A stretch of DNA of 5,816 bases, from assembly GCA_937121005.1 (NCBI GenBank), contig CAKZKB010000488.1, positions 1 through 5,816 of the forward strand, in the 5' to 3' direction. Below, piece after piece: positions 1 through 5,816 of this stretch. The DNA comes from an uncultured cyanobacterium (GTDB taxonomy: Bacteria > Cyanobacteriota > Cyanobacteriia > Cyanobacteriales > Geitlerinemataceae). Position 1 is the first letter of the stretch. Each line of letters begins with the position of its first letter. The notes under the pieces are model-generated. The model was given only the letters and a program-made list of their open reading frames with translations, had not been told where the DNA came from and did no database searches. Both the position numbers and the translations under genes were made by a program.

Positions 1-2
1 CT

Positions 3-1181
3 ATGAGCGATCGCCCCGAAATTACCGCCGCCGTTCGCCAACTTTACAATACTTATCCGTTTCCCCCGGAACCCTTGCTCGACGAACCACCACCGGGGTA
101 CAATTGGCGCTGGCATTGGTCGGCACTGTCGGCATTTTGTACCGGGAAAAAACCCGATCGCGCTGACATTCGCGTACTCGATGCGGGTTGCGGTACGGGA
201 GTCGGAACTGAGTATATTGCCCACTTGAACCCGGAAGCCAAAGTTACCGCGATCGACCTTAGTGAAAAGGCGTTAGAGGTTGCCAAAGAACGCACTCGGC
301 GATCGGGGGCAAATACTGTCGAATTTCATTCCCTCAGTTTGTACGATGTCGGCAACCTTTCCGGGGAATTTGACTGGATCAATTGCGTCGGCGTGTTGCA
401 TCACTTACCCGATCCGGTGTTAGGATTGCGATCGCTAGCAGAAAAACTAGCTCCCGGCGGCATTATTCATATTTTCGTCTATGCAGAATTGGGACGCTGG
501 GAAGTGCGGTTAATGCAGGCCGCGATCGCGCTTTTGCAAGGAGAGAAGCGGGGCGATTTTGAAGATGGGGTGAAACTGGGGCGACAGTTATTTTCTAGCC
601 TACCGGAAGACAATCGCATTGTCAAGGAAGACAAGCGGCGATGGTCGTTGGAAAACCATCGCGATGCCAATTTTGCCGATATGTATTTGCACCCGCAAGA
701 AATCGATTACAATATCAAAACCTTGTTCGAGCTCGTCGATGCTTCTGGGTTAGAGTTTGTCGGCTTTACCAACCCCGACTACTGGCAGCTAGAACGGCTG
801 TTTGGCGACAATACAGAGTTGATGTCGCGGGCAAAAATACTAGAAGATCGCGATCGGTTTCGCTTAATCGAACTTCTCGATCCCGAACTCAGTCACTACG
901 AATTTTGTCTGGCAAAACCGCCTTTTTCTCGCCAAGACTGGAGTGACGATCGCGTCTTAGAAGCGGCGGTTCCCGAACTCAACCCCTGCACGCACGGCTG
1001 GCCGAGCAAAACCCTTTTCGATTATAACTATTGCCCGGTGAGTTTGAGCGATGGCGAGTTTGCTTTCTTGCAACAATGCGACGGAACCCGAACCGTCGGC
1101 GAGATTTTATCCGCAGTGGAACCGGGGTTAGACGAAGTGCGATCGCTTCAGTCGCGACAGTTGATTTTACTGGCAATTTAG
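3..1181 (+). CDS. Class I SAM-dependent methyltransferase with C-terminal winged-helix-like domain
   Basis: This 392-residue protein has a Rossmann-fold methyltransferase core. Motif I, VLDAGCGTG, lies at 58-66 and binds S-adenosylmethionine. AIDLS at 83-87 carries the acidic residue expected to contact the ribose. The motif IV/V region, with GVLHHLPDP, spans 123-138, and a PGG turn follows at 151-153. The N-terminal block (LYNTYPFPPEPLLDEPPPGY, 14-33) is, from memory, a hallmark of a conserved cyanobacterial methyltransferase family whose substrate I do not know. Residues about 330-392 form a separate small domain with a hydrophobic/DGT pattern (LQQCDGTRTVGEIL, 356-369), similar to winged-helix or PqqD-like tails of methyltransferases such as those with a 'methyltransferase regulatory' domain. 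The start is the first ATG; only two bases lie upstream, so its RBS and any earlier start cannot be seen. It is convergent with the NACHT gene, 29 bp away, so the two do not form an operon. The methyltransferase call is firm; the substrate is unknown. Confidence 0.93.
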   Translation: MSDRPEITAAVRQLYNTYPFPPEPLLDEPPPGYNWRWHWSALSAFCTGKKPDRADIRVLDAGCGTGVGTEYIAHLNPEAKVTAIDLSEKALEVAKERTRRSGANTVEFHSLSLYDVGNLSGEFDWINCVGVLHHLPDPVLGLRSLAEKLAPGGIIHIFVYAELGRWEVRLMQAAIALLQGEKRGDFEDGVKLGRQLFSSLPEDNRIVKEDKRRWSLENHRDANFADMYLHPQEIDYNIKTLFELVDASGLEFVGFTNPDYWQLERLFGDNTELMSRAKILEDRDRFRLIELLDPELSHYEFCLAKPPFSRQDWSDDRVLEAAVPELNPCTHGWPSKTLFDYNYCPVSLSDGEFAFLQQCDGTRTVGEILSAVEPGLDEVRSLQSRQLILLAI

Positions 1182-1210
1182 CGAGCCGCGATCGCGGTAA
1201 AATCGATTCT
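1182..1210. other. Convergent intergenic gap with HIP1-centred palindrome
   Basis: The two genes meet tail to tail across 29 bp. The gap holds a perfect 12-nt palindrome, CCGCGATCGCGG, at 1186-1197, with the HIP1 octamer at its core (1188-1195). A second palindrome, AATCGATT, sits at 1201-1208. The first could fold only into a hairpin with a four-pair stem and tight loop, and no clean U-tract follows on either strand. It may help both transcripts end, but I would not call it an intrinsic terminator. It is just as easily explained by the general abundance of HIP1. Confidence 0.4.
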
Positions 1211-4200
1211 TTAAGGTAGCCGAGGGGGTGAGTTGTCCACTGCCCCCAAGGCCCGCAGGGAGACTTTTTGGGCTTCGGTTAGGCCGATCGCCCCGGTAAT
1301 ATTCAGTCCCGCATAGGGGCGATCGTCGAGGACTTTGACGCATTCTCCTGTCGCCACATCCCAGATCCGAATGGTTGCATCATCGCTGCCACTGACAAGC
1401 CGAGTACCATCAGGAGAAAATATGACTGATCGAAGCCAGTCGCGATGCCCCTTTAAGGTGTGGATACACTCACCGCTACTAACTTTCCACAATTTGACAA
1501 GATTGTCGCCACCACCACTGGCTAACAGTTTACCATCAGGAGAAAATGCAACCGAGTTGACCCAGTTTTGATGCCCCTTTAAGGTTTGGATACACTCACC
1601 GCTACTAACTTTCCACAATTTGACGAGATTGTCGCCATCACCACTGACTAACAGCTTACCATCAGGAGAAAATGCTACTGATACAACCCAGTTTTGATGC
1701 CCCTCTAAGGTTTGGATACACTCACCGCTACTAACTTTCCACAACTTGATTGTGCGATCGGAACTACTACTAGCCAACTGAGTTCCATTGGGAGAAAATG
1801 CTACTGATACAACCCAGTTTTGATGCCCCTCTAAGGTGTGGAGGCACTCACCGCTACTAACTTTCCACAACTTGATTGTGCGATCGGAACTACCACTAGC
1901 CAACTGAGTTCCATCGGGAGAAAATGCGACCGACCAAATCCGATGTTGATGTCCTTCTAAAGTGTGGAGGCACTCACCACTACTAACTTTCCACAGTTTG
2001 ACAGTGCGATCGTCACTCCCACTAACTAACTTATTGCTATCTGAAGAAAATTTTACTGATTTCACGCTATTCTTATGTCCTACAAAAGTATGAAGACATT
2101 CATTCATACTGACTTGCCAGAGTTTCATAGTATGGTCGGAACTGCTACTAACTAAGTGAGTCCCATCACTCGAAAAGTCCACCGACCATATCCGGTTTTG
2201 GTGTCCTTCTAAGGTATGAAGACACTGACCACTATTAACTTGGCATACTTTTATAGTATGGTCTTCACTCCCACTAACTAATTGCTTTCCATCAGGGGAA
2301 AAGACTACCGACCAAATTCGATGTTGACATCCTTCTAAAGTGTAAAGACATCGGCCACTATTAACTTGCCAGAGTTTAATAGTACGATCTTCGCTCCCAC
2401 TGACTAGAAGTTTGCCATCAGGGGAAAATGCTACCGACCAAACCCAGTCTTGATGACCTTCTAAAGTTTGGAAGCATTGACCGCTACTGACCTGCCAGAG
2501 TTTGATAGTACGGTCATCACTCCCACTAGCTAAAAGTTTGCCATCGGGGGAAAATGCTACCGACTTAGTTCCATTTTTATGACCTTCTAAAGTTTGGAAG
2601 CACTGACCGCTACTGACCTGCCAGAGTTTGATAGTACGGTCATCACTCCCACTAGCTAAAAGTTTGCCATCGGGGGAAAATGCTACCGACTTAGTTCCAT
2701 TTTTATGACCTTCTAAAGTTTGGAAGCACTGACCGCTACTGACCTGCCAGAGTTTGATAGTATGGTCATCACTCCCACTAGCTAAAAATTCGCCATCAGG
2801 GGAAAATGCTACTGACCTTACCTTATCTTGATGACCTTCTAAAGTTTGGAGGCACTGACTACTACTAACCTGCCAGAGTTTAATAGTATAATCAGAACTG
2901 CCACTAGCTAAAAATTCGCCATCAGGGGAAAATGCTACTGACCTGACATTATTAAAATGAGCTTGCCAAACATCAACAGCTTTTCCAGTCTGCGCTTGCC
3001 ATAAGCCAATTACACCACCAATATGACCTGTTGCCAATAGTTGTCCGTCTGGACTAAACAGAACTGTAAGAGGAGCTCCAAAAGACCACAAAAACCTAGT
3101 TTCTTCTAGATTTGCGCCTATCAACTTCGTTCCCCACAGCCAAGCACAAGCTAAATCGGCCTTTCGTAATATACTATTTGAGAGATCTAATCCTACTAAA
3201 CTAGAACGATTGCGCCTTACTAGCAATGTCGCTAAATTACCACCAAAAAATTTGACTTCAAGCACATCTTTTCCTTTAGTTTTCAGTACCAACTGTTGCA
3301 ACCGACGAATTGTTCCTTCATCTTCCCTAACCATTGGCACTAATAAATCTAGCACCGCTTTTGCCCAGGGTTCTTGCCCCCAACACTGCTGCAAGTGTAT
3401 CCAATTTTCACCAATAAACTCGGACAAAGGTGCTATTTGCTTGCGTTTTCCCGACTCTGTTTCGCAATAAAAATAGTCCGACCAGATATAACTTTGGGGT
3501 TTCAAAGTTTCATCAATGCAACTTTGCTGTCGCGCCATTGCAGTAAAATCTTCTGCTAACACTCCCAACTCCGCCGCCAATTTATAGGCAACAAAAAACT
3601 CCAAGAGCGAACGGTGTGCCGGACTGTAATCGCCATCCTCATTACGAATCAACATCGTTTGCCCCATCATATCGTAATGCCAATGATCGAGCTCTTTTTC
3701 CTCCAATACCAACGGCCCGAACAAATTCCGAATCCGATCCGGGAAGTCCCGATAGTTCAAACTCATGCGGTCGTTAGACAGCATTTCCCACGACAACTCG
3801 CAGAGAAAATAGAGCTTATCTGCCAAACAAGTAAACGTGCGTCTGTTAGCGATATCGCGCTCTATTTTGCGGCTAACAGCATAGAGATACACGCGAGAGA
3901 TATCGATAGGTTTTCCCCGTTCGATTTCTGGTAGCGCCTCTAAAATCAATTCCGTCATCACCGGACGACGAGCTAAATCTCGCAATTGCGGATTTTGTAA
4001 CACTCGTTCCACTGTTTCCGTTTGGGTCGATCGCTTTCCTAAAACCGTGCGAATTTGTTCCTCATCAAACGGTTCCAATTCCAAAATTTCAAACTGCGGC
4101 GGTTCTGCGGTCACGTAGCGCGTCATCGATGCTGGAAACTCACCTTTCAGCGCTTCCCAAGCTGCTTTGGCATCCGGGAAATGTTCCGTGCGACAGGTTA

Positions 4201-5371
4201 AAATGGCTTTAGCACCAGGGACGATCGTCCGTGCCAATTCCCAGAAATTATTCGCCATTTTCTGCTTGTCTACCCGCGCCGCCATTTCGTCGAAACCGTC
4301 AAAAATCAGTAACAGTTTGCCCATGCGATTGAGGCGATCGAAGATTTCCGCCGTCAGGCGAATGTTATGCTTAGTAAAAAAGAATCCCGCCAGCACGTTT
4401 TCCACGTCCAACGCTTTGGCGTAGTCGCGCAATTGAATTACCAATGGCAACCGAGGTCGCTCCAATCCTCGATCTTTGGCTGCTATATATTTTTGTAACA
4501 ATTCCCAGGCGTAGTGCATCACCAGCCAGGTTTTGCCCGTGCCAAATTCCCCTAAAATGGAGATGTGTTCTTTGGCCGGATCGTCGAGCCAGCGATCGAG
4601 ATATCCTTCCGTCCAGCCTTCCGATTCGTCGTAGCGAGCGATACCGAGTTTGTAACCCGTTCCCGGCTCCACCTCGTCTTTTTTTGAACCAATGGGGACG
4701 TAAAGTTCAGCAATTTGTCGCTGTTCGATTTCGGACTCCAACCATTCGATATAAGGGGAAAAGTCGGCAACTTCATCAACGAGCTCGTCTAGGGTGTAAC
4801 AAAACAAGCGATCGCGATAATTCGTATCGTTTTCCGCTTGTTCTCGTACCGCCGGACTCATGCGCCGCACCGCCACTAACCAACCTTCGTCGGTGTTTTC
4901 TTGCTTCACCGATCGCGCCAAAGCACTGAGATCGTGCAACCCCGCTTCACCTTCTACCCCTCGGACTAAAATGCGATCGAACCTGCGTCTTCCCTGAATG
5001 CGAAGAATCCACTGAAAACCGCGATCGTCGCGCACTTCGTAGTCCTCAAATTTGTAGTCCAAACTATCAAACCAAGGCCGCAGCTTGGCATACAGGCTCG
5101 ATCGCACCGGGTTGTCTTCCGGTATCGGCTTAAGACTTTCAAGGATCGATCGTATATTTTTCTTGCTAACTTTGCGATCGAGTTTTTCGCTTAACTGCTT
5201 CCACAACTCCGACCCTACGTTCTTGGCATGACCCTCGTCAGCGTAGGCCTTCTCTGCAATGTTACCGTAAGTGTCGTTCTCCCAAGCCCCTCGCAGCACC
5301 GCTTTCCCCAACTCCGCCAGGGGAGAGTCGAGGATGTCGTCACAATATTTAAGGGCTTCTTCCAAATTCAT
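1211..5371 (-). CDS. NACHT-WD40 STAND NTPase with vMAP-type HTH and REase-like N-terminus
   Basis: This 1386-residue protein is probably a cytosolic NLR-like sensor and switch. Residues 1-82 match the helical HTH domain of vWA-MoxR-associated proteins (TYGNIAEKAY, GSELWKQLSEKL, VSKKNIRSILE). Residues about 93-225 look like a restriction-endonuclease-fold domain (FDRILVRGVEGEAG, then EGWLVAVRR), but RGV (137-139) stands where ExK is expected. NACHT spans about 268-600: Walker A GEFGTGKT at 274-281, Walker B LLIFDGFDE at 354-362, sensor-like TCRTE at 392-396, and winged-helix HRSLLEFF at 586-593. A pentapeptide coil with Leu or Phe every five residues (725-760) leads into fourteen 42-residue WD40 repeats (767-1354). 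A C-terminal tail (NITGAIGLTEAQKVSLRALG) resembles tails on other cyanobacterial WD40 proteins. The ATG is supported by GGAG nine bases upstream. No signal peptide or membrane segment is seen. Family knowledge suggests ligand-triggered oligomerisation in defence or regulated conflict; the ligand and effector are unknown. Confidence 0.95.
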   Translation of the reverse strand: MNLEEALKYCDDILDSPLAELGKAVLRGAWENDTYGNIAEKAYADEGHAKNVGSELWKQLSEKLDRKVSKKNIRSILESLKPIPEDNPVRSSLYAKLRPWFDSLDYKFEDYEVRDDRGFQWILRIQGRRRFDRILVRGVEGEAGLHDLSALARSVKQENTDEGWLVAVRRMSPAVREQAENDTNYRDRLFCYTLDELVDEVADFSPYIEWLESEIEQRQIAELYVPIGSKKDEVEPGTGYKLGIARYDESEGWTEGYLDRWLDDPAKEHISILGEFGTGKTWLVMHYAWELLQKYIAAKDRGLERPRLPLVIQLRDYAKALDVENVLAGFFFTKHNIRLTAEIFDRLNRMGKLLLIFDGFDEMAARVDKQKMANNFWELARTIVPGAKAILTCRTEHFPDAKAAWEALKGEFPASMTRYVTAEPPQFEILELEPFDEEQIRTVLGKRSTQTETVERVLQNPQLRDLARRPVMTELILEALPEIERGKPIDISRVYLYAVSRKIERDIANRRTFTCLADKLYFLCELSWEMLSNDRMSLNYRDFPDRIRNLFGPLVLEEKELDHWHYDMMGQTMLIRNEDGDYSPAHRSLLEFFVAYKLAAELGVLAEDFTAMARQQSCIDETLKPQSYIWSDYFYCETESGKRKQIAPLSEFIGENWIHLQQCWGQEPWAKAVLDLLVPMVREDEGTIRRLQQLVLKTKGKDVLEVKFFGGNLATLLVRRNRSSLVGLDLSNSILRKADLACAWLWGTKLIGANLEETRFLWSFGAPLTVLFSPDGQLLATGHIGGVIGLWQAQTGKAVDVWQAHFNNVRSVAFSPDGEFLASGSSDYTIKLWQVSSSQCLQTLEGHQDKVRSVAFSPDGEFLASGSDDHTIKLWQVSSGQCFQTLEGHKNGTKSVAFSPDGKLLASGSDDRTIKLWQVSSGQCFQTLEGHKNGTKSVAFSPDGKLLASGSDDRTIKLWQVSSGQCFQTLEGHQDWVWSVAFSPDGKLLVSGSEDRTIKLWQVNSGRCLYTLEGCQHRIWSVVFSPDGKQLVSGSEDHTIKVCQVNSGQCLHTLEGHQNRIWSVDFSSDGTHLVSSSSDHTMKLWQVSMNECLHTFVGHKNSVKSVKFSSDSNKLVSGSDDRTVKLWKVSSGECLHTLEGHQHRIWSVAFSPDGTQLASGSSDRTIKLWKVSSGECLHTLEGHQNWVVSVAFSPNGTQLASSSSDRTIKLWKVSSGECIQTLEGHQNWVVSVAFSPDGKLLVSGDGDNLVKLWKVSSGECIQTLKGHQNWVNSVAFSPDGKLLASGGGDNLVKLWKVSSGECIHTLKGHRDWLRSVIFSPDGTRLVSGSDDATIRIWDVATGECVKVLDDRPYAGLNITGAIGLTEAQKVSLRALGAVDNSPPRLP
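1310..3073 (-). repeat. Coding tandem array: 14 x 126-bp WD40 repeats
   Basis: Residues 767-1354 of the NACHT protein divide into fourteen units of exactly 42 residues (126 bp) with no insertion or deletion. The core pattern is SVAFSPDG-x2-L-x-SGS-x-D-x-TIKLW-x-VSSG-x-C-x-x-TLEGH. The first unit (767-808) is degenerate, as are units 7 and 8 in part; units 2-4 and 9-12 are very alike. Fourteen units suit two seven-bladed propellers. Differences concentrate at unit positions 40-42, 1-2, 11-12, 18 and 20, several of which fall in loops on the top face of WD40 propellers. Units 1-6 mostly read LWQV..SGQC (one reads VCQV) and units 8-12 read LWKVSSGEC, so two sub-families are present in order. Confidence 0.93.
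2453..2762. repeat. Near-identical 126-bp direct repeats within the WD40 array
   Basis: Comparing each base with the one 126 bp further on, positions 2453-2636 match 2579-2762 at 183 of 184 sites. The single difference (t at 2477, c at 2603) is a silent CAA/CAG change in a Gln codon. These bases encode most of WD40 units 2-4. Such identity at the DNA level, while other units have drifted, points to a recent duplication or gene conversion inside the array. The tract is a plausible site of copy-number change and of assembly error. Confidence 0.93.
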
Positions 5372-5380
5372 TGCCCGTTT

Positions 5381-5384
5381 CTCC
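5381..5384 (-). promoter_or_regulatory. Ribosome binding site for the NACHT-WD40 gene
   Basis: On the minus strand GGAG precedes the ATG at 5371 with nine intervening bases. This is the best Shine-Dalgarno match near the 5' end of the frame and supports the chosen start, which also gives a complete vMAP-type N-terminus (MNLEEALKYCDDIL). Confidence 0.75.
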
Positions 5385-5399
5385 GGTAAAATATGCTAT

Positions 5400-5416
5400 G
5401 CCAGCAGATGACTGGC
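5400..5416 (-). other. Small inverted repeat in the 5' leader of the NACHT-WD40 gene
   Basis: GCCAG at 5400-5404 and CTGGC at 5412-5416 form a five-pair stem with a seven-base loop. It lies between the predicted -10 box and the ribosome binding site, so it would be in the roughly 50-base leader RNA. It is short and could be chance; no known riboswitch or attenuator is recognised. Confidence 0.3.
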
Positions 5417-5430
5417 GCGATCGATGTTTT

Positions 5431-5439
5431 ATTATACCA
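5431..5439 (-). promoter_or_regulatory. Extended -10 promoter for the NACHT-WD40 gene
   Basis: The minus strand reads TGGTATAAT, a perfect -10 hexamer (5436-5431) with the TGn extension (5439-5437). Transcription would begin near 5424, giving a leader of about 50 bases before the ATG at 5371. At a 17-base spacing the -35 position reads CTCCTA, which is not a consensus -35 and lies inside the 28-nt inverted repeat. The extended -10 may make a -35 box unnecessary. Confidence 0.6.
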
Positions 5440-5452
5440 TTTTCCAAGAATA

Positions 5453-5480
5453 GTAGGAGCGATTCGCGAATCGCCCCTAC
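5453..5480. repeat. 28-nt near-perfect inverted repeat, REP-like
   Basis: The left arm starts GTAGGAGCGATTCG and the right arm ends CGAATCGCCCCTAC. Of 14 base pairs, 13 match; the only mismatch is A5458 against C5475. From memory, palindromes of this kind (GTAGGGGCGA and its complement) are dispersed between genes in many cyanobacterial genomes, which suggests a REP or MITE-like unit. No transposase gene is in the window. Its left arm covers the -35 position of the NACHT-gene promoter, so it could also act as an operator or, as RNA, as a strong hairpin. Confidence 0.8.
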
Positions 5481-5647
5481 AGGACGATACGATCTGACTT
5501 TTCTGACTGACTTTTGTGACGATCGCGCCTGTCTTTTTCGTCATCTTTTAGATCTGACCTCAACCTCTCCTTTTCGCTGACTTTACTGACGGACAACGAG
5601 GGATCTCAACAGCAACAATATAAGTGTCGATCGTTCTAAATAAAACA
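5481..5647. other. Intergenic stretch with repeated CTGAC motifs
   Basis: No gene is seen here. CTGAC occurs at 5494, 5503, 5507, 5554, 5577 and 5586; two copies are extended to CTGACTTTT (5494-5502, 5507-5515), and GATCTGAC appears at 5491-5498 and 5551-5558. Spacing is irregular, so this is not a regular iteron array. A weak -10-like TATAAG at 5619-5624 could serve the downstream plus-strand ORF, but no matching -35 was found. Confidence 0.4.
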
Positions 5648-5816
5648 ATGTTACTCCTCAAACAACTCGCCCAAGCTGTTATTCAGCGCTGGAAAATTTG
5701 GCTTTTGCTTGCCTTAAAGCATCTCATCAAAATCTTCAAAACCCCAACGCGAAAAGCGGTTCGTCGTTGGATCGATCGTTTCTTGGATGGGTTTCAAATC
5801 TTCGCCTCGGCCGTAA
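5648..5816 (+). CDS. Partial ORF, basic amphipathic protein of unknown function (3' end outside window)
   Basis: An open frame runs from ATG at 5648 to the window edge for 56 codons without a stop. It begins MLLLKQLAQAVIQRWKIWLL and has 11 Lys/Arg against two Asp. Hydrophobic and basic residues alternate as in an amphipathic helix; the Leu-rich stretch at 17-23 is too short and too flanked by charge for a clear membrane span. I do not recognise the family. There is no Shine-Dalgarno match before the ATG; an in-frame GTG at 5624 is an alternative start, with a stop at 5621 just before it. The ORF is divergent from the NACHT gene with 276 bp between the starts, so shared regulation is possible but unproven. 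The coding call rests mainly on the open frame. Confidence 0.5.
   Translation, partial: MLLLKQLAQAVIQRWKIWLLLALKHLIKIFKTPTRKAVRRWIDRFLDGFQIFASAV

Noticed and set aside
641..946. 101-codon plus-strand ORF inside the methyltransferase gene
   Set aside because: It is in another frame of a clearly coding region, Arg-rich and without domain signals.
1186..1197. Bidirectional intrinsic terminator
   Set aside because: The palindrome allows only a four-pair stem and lacks a following T-tract; HIP1 abundance explains it.
1310..3073. CRISPR array
   Set aside because: The direct repeats are 126 bp, contiguous, in frame and code for WD40 units; there are no unique spacers between short repeats.
4444..4929. 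161-codon plus-strand ORF antisense to the NACHT gene
   Set aside because: It lies wholly opposite the well-conserved REase-like/Walker A coding region, and its translation shows no recognisable domain. It is a shadow of the minus-strand gene.
5453..5480. Intrinsic terminator
   Set aside because: No gene ends beside it; it sits between two divergent starts and has no U-tract on either side.
5371..5580. 69-codon plus-strand ORF in the divergent intergenic region
   Set aside because: It reads through the inverted repeat and the CTGAC stretch, and its start overlaps the NACHT start codon on the other strand. No protein-like pattern was seen.

Overview
The window looks like chromosomal DNA from a cyanobacterium, probably a filamentous type. 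It contains six exact copies of the HIP1 octamer GCGATCGC (at 7, 428, 522, 1139, 1188 and 4808) and many more CGATCG cores. It also encodes a very large NACHT-WD40 protein of a kind common in filamentous cyanobacteria. The genus cannot be read from the sequence.

Layout: (1) 3-1181, plus strand, is a class I SAM-dependent methyltransferase of a conserved cyanobacterial family, with a small C-terminal extra domain. (2) 1182-1210 is a 29-bp convergent gap holding a HIP1-centred palindrome. (3) 1211-5371, minus strand, is one giant gene for a 1386-residue STAND NTPase. Its domain order is a vMAP-type N-terminal helical HTH domain, a restriction-endonuclease-like domain that appears to lack the ExK catalytic pair, NACHT, a short pentapeptide-repeat coil, exactly fourteen 42-residue WD40 repeats, and a conserved C-terminal tail. 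(4) 5372-5647 is a divergent intergenic region with a ribosome binding site, an extended -10 promoter and a 28-nt inverted repeat for the giant gene, followed by scattered CTGAC motifs. (5) 5648 to the window end is the start of an unrecognised, strongly basic ORF on the plus strand.

The main interest is the STAND protein. Its architecture matches NLR-like sensors that act in prokaryotic conflict or antiphage signalling: WD40 sensor, NACHT oligomerisation switch, N-terminal adaptor/effector. The WD40 array has no length variation between repeats, and two neighbouring 126-bp units differ by one silent base. This resembles the 'high internal conservation' WD40 repeats of fungal NACHT-WD40 incompatibility proteins, where repeat shuffling changes recognition. 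No active effector domain is visible in the protein, so a partner in trans is likely. The methyltransferase is convergent and need not be functionally linked.
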